Positions 1 to 5,661 of a stretch of 9,463 nucleotides of DNA are shown in pieces. The stretch's first letter is position 1; each line of letters starts with the position of its first letter. Source of the DNA: CAZPQV01 sp964588705 (GTDB lineage: Bacteria > Bacteroidota > Bacteroidia > Flavobacteriales > Weeksellaceae); contig CAZPQV010000073.1 in assembly GCA_964588705.1 (NCBI GenBank), forward strand, positions 1 to 9,463, in the 5' to 3' direction. The notes beneath the pieces are model-generated. The model was not told the DNA's origin. It made no database searches and saw nothing but the letters and a program-made list of their open reading frames with translations. Position numbers and translations under genes: made by a program.

Positions 1-137
1 GAACATTCTACCTCGCATCAACTTTTGTGGTGTATTGACAGTTTTGTGCTCCGAATTGAAAATCACGAACACCAAAATAAAACAACAAAAAGTGAGTAAA
101 TCCGCCACTGCGCCAAGCTGCAAACCGTTAGCTGACA
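1..137. repeat. Right part of an attC-like imperfect palindrome at the left edge
   Basis: This non-coding stretch ends with TGCAAA (119-124), a 3-nt spacer and TTAGCTGAC (128-136). The same two boxes occur inverted after the esterase gene (999-1020). Within it, TTTTGTGGTGT (23-33) can pair with ACACCAAAA (69-77), giving a 9-bp stem with a 2-nt bulge and a 35-nt loop. Two spaced boxes, an internal stem and a bulge are the general architecture of folded integron attC sites. The left half would lie outside the window. The core GTTAGCT (127-133) misses the classical GTTRRRY consensus at one base, so the assignment is inferred. A dispersed flavobacterial repeat is the main alternative. Confidence 0.4.
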
Positions 138-175
138 TTTTAGAAGGCAGAATAAAACCAAATAAAGATATTGAA

Positions 176-994
176 ATGAAGACATTATATTACGTTTTTT
201 TGATAGTAATTTTATACTTAACAAGTTGTTCTAATACGTCAAAAACAAATGATCCAATTCCCAAACACGAAACTTTTACTATTAAATCTAAACAAGTTAA
301 CGAGGATAGAGTCATTAATGTATGGACACCTGAAAATTACAAAACAAATACGGATTCTTTATCAGTAATCTACATGGCTGATGGAGGAACAAAAGAAGAC
401 TTCCCTCATATTGCAAATACGCTTGCAAAACTCATCAAAGAAAAAAAAATCAAACCAGTTATTCTTGTAGGAATTGAAAATACTCAAAGAAGACGAGATT
501 TAACAGGATTTAGTGAAATTGAAGAAGACAAAAAAATTGCACCAATTGTTGGAGGTTCAGAAAAATTTAGAGCATTTATTAAGGATGAACTTTTTCCTCA
601 AATAAACCAACGTTACCGAACAACAAAAGAAAAAAGTATTATAGGAGAATCAGCTTCTGGGCTTTTTGTGATGGAAACATTTTTTCTAACGCCTGAAATG
701 TTCGACAATTATATTGCTTTTGATCCATCATTATGGTGGAACAATCATTATTTAGTTAGAACGGCTAAAGAACATTTAACGAAATTTCCTACAACTAACA
801 AGCGACTTTGGTTTGCTAGCTCAAATGCCACAGATATTGTACCTTATACAAAAGAATTAGCAGGTATATTAAAAACAGAAAGCCTTGCAAATTTGAAATG
901 GAATTACTCTGACGAACCAAAAGAAAAACACACTACAATATTTAGAGCAACGAAAGAAAAAGCATTAATTTGGACTTTAAACAAAGCTGAATAA
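176..994 (+). CDS. Putative lipoprotein esterase, alpha/beta-hydrolase fold (esterase D / IroE-like)
   Basis: This 272-residue protein is likely an exported ester hydrolase of the putative-esterase family (Fes/IroE/esterase D type); the substrate cannot be read from sequence. Residues 1-18 form a lipoprotein signal with lipobox L15-T16-S17-C18, so it should be lipid-anchored in the envelope. The core shows a buried strand PVILVGIEN (94-102), an RRRDLT segment (105-110), the nucleophile elbow GESASG (157-162, Ser159), a candidate acid Asp220 and a C-terminal His252 in EKHTT. The usual elbow is GxSxGG; Ser replaces the first glycine of the pair. I chose ATG 176 because it gives a clean lipoprotein signal. 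A TTG at 35 in the same frame would add 47 residues translated from the flanking repeat. The gene is visibly more AT-rich than its neighbours, has no TAnnTTTG promoter, and sits between inverted repeats, which suggests horizontal gain. The function is a family-level call. Confidence 0.8.
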   Translation: MKTLYYVFLIVILYLTSCSNTSKTNDPIPKHETFTIKSKQVNEDRVINVWTPENYKTNTDSLSVIYMADGGTKEDFPHIANTLAKLIKEKKIKPVILVGIENTQRRRDLTGFSEIEEDKKIAPIVGGSEKFRAFIKDELFPQINQRYRTTKEKSIIGESASGLFVMETFFLTPEMFDNYIAFDPSLWWNNHYLVRTAKEHLTKFPTTNKRLWFASSNATDIVPYTKELAGILKTESLANLKWNYSDEPKEKHTTIFRATKEKALIWTLNKAE

Positions 995-998
995 AAAC

Positions 999-1020
999 GT
1001 CAGCTAATATTGTATTTGCA
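999..1020. repeat. Inverted partner of the upstream boxes (left half of an attC-like site)
   Basis: GTCAGCTAA (999-1007) is the exact reverse complement of 128-136, and TTTGCA (1015-1020) is that of TGCAAA at 119-124. The spacers are 7 nt here and 3 nt upstream. The repeat begins four bases after the esterase stop codon, where the first half of a cassette recombination site would be expected. No matching right half follows before the next gene, so if this is such a site it is incomplete. Confidence 0.4.
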
Positions 1021-1144
1021 AAAGGAGGGGTTGAATATTTATAAATAACTTGAATCCTTTTGTCGCACCTGCTTTTCCATTGGCAGAAATTTCAATCCAC
1101 AAAAATCCATCAAATGACATCCTGTTCAAGCTTTAAACAAAAGA

Positions 1145-1158
1145 ATTTCTACAGAAAT
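1145..1158 (-). terminator. Weak possible terminator of the beta-propeller gene
   Basis: Read on the minus strand, ATTTC-TGTA-GAAAT forms a 5-bp AT-rich stem with a 4-nt loop, followed by the T-rich run TCTTTTGTTT. It begins 12 bases past the stop codon. The stem is short and poor in G+C, so termination by this hairpin alone is doubtful. Confidence 0.25.
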
Positions 1159-1169
1159 GATTAAGTAAT

Positions 1170-2180
1170 CTAATCAAAGACTTTCATACTTGAAATCTTA
1201 CCATTCCCTGCCAAAACCATCGTATCTCGGTCAATCCACTCGCCAACGTAAAAACCTTTTTCTTCGGACAGAACTTTCCAGGTTTTGCCAAAATCGGTGG
1301 ATAAAGAGACATGTTGGTCGCCAATTGCAATAATATCTTTGCCTCGAGAACCGGGACGGATTTTCACACAGGTTGTGTATCCGGCATTATTTCCGGAAGC
1401 TACAATTTGCCAGGTTTTTCCGGCGTCGTAAGTCACAGCAAGGTTGTTGATATTTTCGTTTTGTTTGGTGTAATCGCCTCCTGCGGCAATTCCAAATTTA
1501 TCTTTAAAAAAATCGATGGAATAAATGCCCTGCGAAGACGTCCCCTGTACAAAAGGCGTATTAAACACTTCAAAAGTTTTCGTTCTTAAATTCATCCTGA
1601 AAATCCTTGAAACCTTCCCTCCTGTTGCCAACCAGAGATATTTTCTAGATGTGGCAATGTTGGTATTGCTTGCTGCAAAAGCAGCTTCACCCTCGTTCAT
1701 TTTCGGTTCGCGGAATTCTCTTTTGTAAAACCCGTCTTTCCATACGTTGAACGAAAGGAACTTTAACCATAAATCTTCATTCGGATCACTGAAAGTGTAA
1801 AACATGCCGTTGTGGTAATGAAGTGCATCGTAGAAAGCATTTTTATCGAAATCTCTGTAAACGGTTTTCACAGACCAGTCCGATTTTCTGATCTGAAAAA
1901 ACTCGCCCGGACTTTCAATATTTATCGTATAAAAGTAATTTCTGTCCTGTGCTAAAGTTCTGAACTGCAGATTTTTTTCGGATAAACGCATGTCCTTTTT
2001 ATTATCAGGATTCTTCAAATCAACATATCCAAACCTGGAATCGGTTCCGGCATACCAAACTTTACCGTCATAAATTTCAATTGCGCGAATACTGATTTTA
2101 TTGTTCAGCAATATTTCTATGTTTTGCGCAGAAACCATTATTGCGAGGAAAGCGGTAATTAAGGAAAGAAATTTTTTCAT
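1170..2180 (-). CDS. Secreted beta-propeller protein with BNR/Asp-box repeats (YCF48/sialidase-like fold)
   Basis: This 336-residue exported protein probably folds as a beta-propeller; I cannot assign a reaction. Residues 1-18 are a signal peptide (Lys-Lys, hydrophobic core, cleavage likely after VSA18, leaving Gln19). Repeated blade-like segments follow, for example VWYAGTDSRFGYVDL (41-55) and YLWLATGGKVSRIFRMNL (181-198). Two clear Asp-boxes are TYDAGKTW (250-257) and STDFGKTW (294-301), typical of BNR and YCF48-like repeats. The start at 2180 is preferred over an in-frame ATG at 2231. The upstream ATG lies in the loop of a terminator hairpin, and using it would bury the signal peptide behind 17 residues. 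Homologues are often annotated loosely as oxidoreductase; no cofactor motif is visible to justify that. It follows the permease gene on the same strand but is separated from it by a strong terminator. Confidence 0.75.
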   Translation of the reverse strand: MKKFLSLITAFLAIMVSAQNIEILLNNKISIRAIEIYDGKVWYAGTDSRFGYVDLKNPDNKKDMRLSEKNLQFRTLAQDRNYFYTINIESPGEFFQIRKSDWSVKTVYRDFDKNAFYDALHYHNGMFYTFSDPNEDLWLKFLSFNVWKDGFYKREFREPKMNEGEAAFAASNTNIATSRKYLWLATGGKVSRIFRMNLRTKTFEVFNTPFVQGTSSQGIYSIDFFKDKFGIAAGGDYTKQNENINNLAVTYDAGKTWQIVASGNNAGYTTCVKIRPGSRGKDIIAIGDQHVSLSTDFGKTWKVLSEEKGFYVGEWIDRDTMVLAGNGKISSMKVFD

Positions 2181-2208
2181 TTTATAAGTTTTAAACCTTT
2201 CTGTTATC

Positions 2209-2216
2209 CAAAAATA
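2209..2216 (-). promoter_or_regulatory. Candidate -7 promoter element of the beta-propeller gene
   Basis: On the minus strand this reads TATTTTTG, a perfect match to the Bacteroidota -7 element TAnnTTTG. It lies 29-36 bases upstream of the chosen ATG, giving a leader of roughly 20-25 nt. It sits in the T-tract of the upstream terminator. I see no convincing -33 TTTG element. Confidence 0.45.
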
Positions 2217-2218
2217 AA

Positions 2219-2248
2219 AAATCCCGGCCACATTTGCGACCGGGATTT
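2219..2248 (-). terminator. Rho-independent terminator of the amino acid permease gene
   Basis: AAATCCCGG (2219-2227) pairs perfectly with CCGGGATTT (2240-2248), a 9-bp stem with a 12-nt loop. Read on the minus strand, the stem runs into a T-rich tract (TTTTTATTTT, complement of 2211-2220). It starts 19 bases beyond the permease stop codon. Confidence 0.85.
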
Positions 2249-2266
2249 CTATCGATTTAATTGTTT

Positions 2267-3943
2267 TTATTTTCTGTTTTTCAAGTAGTGATAACCGTAG
2301 TAAATGGTATGAGTAACCACCATTATTGTGGAGAAAATCACAAGACCGGTGTCATCTACCGTTGCATCCTGATGATGCAGATAAGTTAAAATAGCCAATG
2401 TAGCCGTTAGTCCAAGACCTGAAATTGCCGACACACTGTAATTCTTAGGATCGTTAGTCGTTCCATTTTGTTTACCAAGGAAAGAATTTTTAATTCCTCT
2501 GTAAATATAAACATCAAGTCCAATCATCATCCAGCAGATCAAACGGATCCAGGTGTCAAACGGAAGGAAAGCCATCATCCCGAAACACACCAAAATACCG
2601 GCAACAGGTACAAACGGTACCAACGGAGTTTTGAAGGCTCTCGGTGCATCCGGCTGGGTTTTTCTCATCACCAATACGCCAAGACATACCAGGATGAATG
2701 CGAACAAAGTCCCGATACTCGTCATCTCACCAACTACTCTTCCCGGAACAAAAGCAGCAAAAAGACTCACAAAAATCAGGAAGAAAATATTGGATTTGAA
2801 AGGTGTTCTGTATCTGGTGTGAATTTCACTGAAAACTCTTGGAAGAAGTCCGTCCTTACTCATCGAATAAAATACACGGCTTTGCCCCATTAACATTACT
2901 AAAATTACTGAAGCATAACCCAAAAGAATTGCCAGTATGATTGAAGTATTCAACCAAGGATAGGCCGGAACCACTTTGCCGTTTACCACATCTCCCATCG
3001 CTTCAATCGCAATGGCTACAGGCGCAAGATGATCTCCGCCACCACCGGCTGTAAACTGCTTGTAATGTACCACACCTACCATAACGTAAGCGAAAATAAT
3101 ATAAAGAACCGTACAGATCAGCAGCGATCCCAAAATACCGATTGGCATTGCTTTCTTAGGATTTTTAGTTTCCTGTGCAGCCGTCGACACTGCATCGAAA
3201 CCAATATAGGCAAAGAAGACGATTGCTGCGGCCCGTATTATTCCGGACCAGCCGTATTCTCCAAAATTTCCGGTGTTTTCAGGAATAAGCGGTGTGAGGT
3301 TTTCCGGCTTTATATATTTAAATCCAACCACGATGAAAATGATTACGATAGCCACTTTCATCACCACAATCAATCCGTTTACCCAAGCTGATTCGTTGGT
3401 TCCTTTTATTAAAACCAAAGACATTATAAGAACAATGAAAACCGCAGGTAGATTAATGAGTCCTGCTTCACCTGCCGATGTTAAATCAAACGGTGTAATC
3501 ATTAAGTTTTCGGGAAAGGCAACACCAAATATTTTGAGGAATTTACCTAAATATCCGGACCAACTCGATGCAACAGTTGCAGCACCAACGGCATATTCCA
3601 GAACGAGATCCCAACCGATAATCCAGGCAATAAATTCTCCCATCGTTGCGTACGAATAGGTATAAGCGCTCCCTGCAACCGGAATCATCGATGCAAATTC
3701 TGCATAACACAATCCTGCGAAAGCACAGCCTAAAGCCGCAATTAAAAATGAAATCATAATACCGGGACCAGCATGATTGGCAGCCGCCATTCCTGTAATT
3801 GAAAACAGTCCGGCACCAATAATTGCCCCAATTCCGAGCGCTACAAGAGAGCCCGCGGTTAAGGTTTTTTTCAACCCTTTCTCAGATTCTTCGGCTTCTG
3901 CCAAAAGCTGATTAAGGGGTTTCGTTCTCCAAAGATTCGACAT
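2267..3943 (-). CDS. APC-superfamily amino acid permease (cationic amino acid transporter / YfnA-like)
   Basis: This 558-residue inner-membrane transporter probably imports amino acids by proton- or substrate-coupled antiport or symport. The hydrophilic N-terminus (1-28) is followed by TM1 with the family's unwound substrate-binding motif GIGAIIGAGLF (37-47). Other conserved segments are PVAGSAYTYSY (88-98), the IGFDAVSTAAQETKNPKKA stretch (247-265) at the end of TM6 and the following loop, and GQSRVFYSMSKDGLLP (353-368). I count about 12 core membrane segments plus two extra C-terminal ones (roughly 503-521 and 533-553), matching the CAT subfamily with its C-terminal extension. The length is normal for that group. 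The start at 3943 gives the expected Lys/Glu-rich N-terminus, and no Shine-Dalgarno is present. Substrate specificity cannot be told: CAT-type proteins include arginine/lysine and broad neutral amino acid carriers. It diverges from pnuC and is closed by its own terminator. Confidence 0.9.
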   Translation of the reverse strand: MSNLWRTKPLNQLLAEAEESEKGLKKTLTAGSLVALGIGAIIGAGLFSITGMAAANHAGPGIMISFLIAALGCAFAGLCYAEFASMIPVAGSAYTYSYATMGEFIAWIIGWDLVLEYAVGAATVASSWSGYLGKFLKIFGVAFPENLMITPFDLTSAGEAGLINLPAVFIVLIMSLVLIKGTNESAWVNGLIVVMKVAIVIIFIVVGFKYIKPENLTPLIPENTGNFGEYGWSGIIRAAAIVFFAYIGFDAVSTAAQETKNPKKAMPIGILGSLLICTVLYIIFAYVMVGVVHYKQFTAGGGGDHLAPVAIAIEAMGDVVNGKVVPAYPWLNTSIILAILLGYASVILVMLMGQSRVFYSMSKDGLLPRVFSEIHTRYRTPFKSNIFFLIFVSLFAAFVPGRVVGEMTSIGTLFAFILVCLGVLVMRKTQPDAPRAFKTPLVPFVPVAGILVCFGMMAFLPFDTWIRLICWMMIGLDVYIYRGIKNSFLGKQNGTTNDPKNYSVSAISGLGLTATLAILTYLHHQDATVDDTGLVIFSTIMVVTHTIYYGYHYLKNRK

Positions 3944-3964
3944 CGTTTAATTTTTTATGATTTC

Positions 3965-3972
3965 CAAAAATA
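3965..3972 (-). promoter_or_regulatory. Candidate -7 promoter element of the permease gene
   Basis: On the minus strand this reads TATTTTTG, matching TAnnTTTG exactly. It ends 21 bases before the ATG at 3943, predicting a leader of about 12-18 nt. No clear -33 element was found. The shared divergent region 3944-4118 also carries the pnuC element and a small hairpin, TGAAG-CATT-CTTCA (4027-4040). Confidence 0.45.
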
Positions 3973-4106
3973 TAAAAATTTAGTTATTCTTAACATTCTT
4001 TTGGTAACTAATTTTGCTTCTTATTGTGAAGCATTCTTCATATTTCTGAAATTCAATCATTTTTATCAAAATATCAACACACGATTCCTGAACTGAATAA
4101 AAAAAT

Positions 4107-4114
4107 TATCTTTG
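4107..4114 (+). promoter_or_regulatory. Candidate -7 promoter element of pnuC, nearly abutting the start codon
   Basis: TATCTTTG matches TAnnTTTG exactly. Only four bases (GGAA) separate it from the ATG at 4119. Transcription in Bacteroidota usually begins a few bases after this box, so the transcript would be leaderless or almost so. No good -33 element is visible. Confidence 0.5.
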
Positions 4115-4118
4115 GGAA

Positions 4119-4793
4119 ATGAATTTCTACGACCTCTTTCTGAAGCCTTACGAATCTTACGAAACGTTTGATATTGCCCTGGAAGCCACTGCAACATCTT
4201 TTGGCTTGCTGAGCGTTTTCTTCTCCATCAGAAAAAATATTTGGGTGTATCCTACCGGAATTATTTCAACCACGATTTACATCTACATTCTGTTTGTATC
4301 AGGGCTTTTGGGAGATATGATGATTAATGTGTACTACACCATTATGAGTGTTTACGGATGGATTCTTTGGTCTAAAAGTTCGGAAGACCACATACACGTC
4401 AATGTTTCATGGGCAAGAAAAAAGGAGTGGATTATTTCTGCGGTTTTGTTCATCTTAAGTTTAGGACTGGTAACGCTTGTTTATTTCTACAAACCTTTTA
4501 TTGATAATGGTTTTTCTATGGCTGGTGTCGATATGGGACTATATCATCTCGATTGGGCAAATTGGCTGGACGTATTTACCACCGCTGTTTTTCTGGTCGG
4601 AATGTGGCTGATGGCAAAACGAAAAATCGAAAACTGGATTTTTTGGATTATCGGAAACATCATCTGTATACCCATGTTTTTGTATAAAGGATTAGGGATT
4701 ACATCTATTCAATTTTTCGTATTTACGATTATGGCTTTTATTGGCTATTTTGAATGGAAAAGAAGCCTTAAACCGAGGACAAGTTCCAACTAA
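4119..4793 (+). CDS. pnuC: PnuC-family vitamin transporter (nicotinamide riboside type)
   Basis: This 224-residue inner-membrane protein belongs to the PnuC family, facilitators that import nicotinamide riboside or related vitamins, which are trapped inside by phosphorylation. About seven hydrophobic segments fit the family (approximately 20-38, 44-61, 66-84, 104-124, 145-166, 172-189 and 193-212). Family signatures are IWVYPTG (41-47), LLGDMMINVYY (63-73), YGWILW (79-84) and the second-half ENWIFWIIGN (171-180). Length and topology are complete. The next Met in frame is at residue 67, inside the conserved core, so ATG 4119 must be the start. No thiamine (TPP) riboswitch or thiamine gene is nearby, so I see no reason to prefer the PnuT (thiamine) subtype, though substrate cannot be settled by eye. 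Downstream there is only a weak AT-rich hairpin (4792-4806), so read-through towards dapF is possible. Confidence 0.9.
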   Translation: MNFYDLFLKPYESYETFDIALEATATSFGLLSVFFSIRKNIWVYPTGIISTTIYIYILFVSGLLGDMMINVYYTIMSVYGWILWSKSSEDHIHVNVSWARKKEWIISAVLFILSLGLVTLVYFYKPFIDNGFSMAGVDMGLYHLDWANWLDVFTTAVFLVGMWLMAKRKIENWIFWIIGNIICIPMFLYKGLGITSIQFFVFTIMAFIGYFEWKRSLKPRTSSN

Positions 4794-4836
4794 TCATTTT
4801 GTGATTTACTTAACACTTTTTCCAAGCGAATTTTGA

Positions 4837-4844
4837 TATTTTTG
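4837..4844 (+). promoter_or_regulatory. Candidate -7 promoter element of dapF-mltG
   Basis: TATTTTTG matches TAnnTTTG exactly, 40 bases before the dapF ATG, predicting a leader of about 30-37 nt. The leader would begin with the small hairpin at 4852-4867. No clear -33 TTTG is present at the expected spacing. Confidence 0.45.
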
Positions 4845-4851
4845 CCAATTA

Positions 4852-4867
4852 CAAATCAATTGGTTTG
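4852..4867 (+). other. Small hairpin in the dapF leader
   Basis: CAAATC-AATT-GGTTTG folds into a 6-bp stem (one G-T pair) with a 4-nt loop, ending 17 bases before the dapF start codon. If the upstream -7 box is right, it lies at the very 5' end of the mRNA, where it could affect stability. It is small and AT-rich and may be chance. Confidence 0.3.
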
Positions 4868-4884
4868 AATTAATTTTTTATTTA

Positions 4885-5661
4885 ATGAAAACTTTACAGT
4901 TTTACAAATACCAGGGAACAGGAAACGATTTCGTAATGATCGATAATCGTGATTTGCATTTCCCAAAAGATAACAGTCTCGTTGAAAAACTCTGCGACCG
5001 CCGTTTCGGAATTGGGGGCGACGGATTGATTTTATTGGAGAACGATGAAAATGCGGATTTCAAAATGGTGTACTACAACTCCGACGGAAAAGAAAGCACC
5101 ATGTGCGGAAACGGCGGAAGATGTATTGTTGCCTTCGCACATTTTCTGGATATTTTTGAAGAGAAATGTACTTTTAATGCCATCGACGGACTTCACGAAG
5201 CCGAAATAAGAAACGGCATCGTAAAATTGAAAATGATTGATGTTGAAAATATCTCCAAAGACGGCGATGCCACGGTAATGAACACAGGTTCGCCACATTA
5301 CGTGAAATTCGTGGAAGATGTAGAGGATTTTGAAGTTTACCAAAGAGGTTACGAAGTAAGAAATTCGCCAAACTACAGTAGAGAAGGTATTAACGTAAAT
5401 TTTGTTGAAAAGATAAATAACGAAGAACTTTTCGTGCGAACTTACGAGCGCGGCGTGGAGGACGAAACATACAGTTGCGGAACCGGCGTTACAGCGGCTG
5501 CCCTCACCTATCTTACAGATCACGATGAAGACAGTGTGAAAATAAAAACATTAGGTGGCGATTTGAAAGTTTATGCCGACAAAGACGGAGAAAATTTTAA
5601 AAACATTTGGCTTGAAGGTCCTGCAAAACAGGTTTTCAAAGGAAAAATAAATATAGACTAA
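4885..5661 (+). CDS. dapF: Diaminopimelate epimerase
   Basis: DapF interconverts LL- and meso-2,6-diaminopimelate in the cytoplasm, the penultimate step to lysine and the source of meso-DAP for peptidoglycan. The 258-residue protein shows all family hallmarks. The N-terminal half has YQGTGNDFVMIDNR (9-22), RRFGIGGDGL (39-48) and the first catalytic cysteine in MCGNGGRC (Cys74). The C-terminal half has NTGSPHYV (133-140), EGINVNFVE (167-175), the conserved RTYERGVEDET (185-195) and the second catalytic cysteine in SCGTG (Cys198). Both acid/base cysteines are present, so it should be active. The length is slightly short for the family but complete. mltG starts on the base after its stop codon, so the two are almost certainly co-transcribed and possibly translationally coupled. 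Confidence 0.97.
   Translation: MKTLQFYKYQGTGNDFVMIDNRDLHFPKDNSLVEKLCDRRFGIGGDGLILLENDENADFKMVYYNSDGKESTMCGNGGRCIVAFAHFLDIFEEKCTFNAIDGLHEAEIRNGIVKLKMIDVENISKDGDATVMNTGSPHYVKFVEDVEDFEVYQRGYEVRNSPNYSREGINVNFVEKINNEELFVRTYERGVEDETYSCGTGVTAAALTYLTDHDEDSVKIKTLGGDLKVYADKDGENFKNIWLEGPAKQVFKGKINID

Larger units (their letters stand above)
995..1169. other. Convergent intergenic region, no convincing gene
   Basis: This is 175 bp between the ends of two convergent genes. It holds the inverted-repeat half described separately, a GGAGGGG tract (1024-1030) without a usable reading frame, and a 38-codon minus-strand frame (1004-1120) that cannot be supported as a gene. A weak AT-rich hairpin sits at its right end. 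Confidence 0.6.

Noticed and set aside
35..40. TTGACA resembling a sigma-70 -35 box
   Set aside because: No -10 partner lies about 17 bases downstream, and Bacteroidota promoters use a different consensus.
35..175. N-terminal extension of the esterase from a TTG start
   Set aside because: It would place 47 residues encoded by the flanking repeat before a complete lipoprotein signal peptide that starts at ATG 176.
1021..1048. AAAGGAGGGG followed by TTG, like a strong ribosome binding site and start
   Set aside because: The frame stops after five codons, and Bacteroidota seldom use Shine-Dalgarno pairing.
2181..2231. Upstream ATG start for the beta-propeller protein
   Set aside because: It lies in the terminator loop, upstream of the likely promoter, and would hide the signal peptide.
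4794..4884. Possible riboswitch or attenuator before dapF
   Set aside because: Only one 6-bp hairpin is present; there is no conserved lysine- or TPP-aptamer-like core and no room for one.
5032..5523. Long antisense frame (163 codons) within dapF
   Set aside because: It lies entirely opposite a well-conserved enzyme gene and shows no domain or start support. The same applies to antisense frames in the permease, mltG and outer-membrane protein genes.
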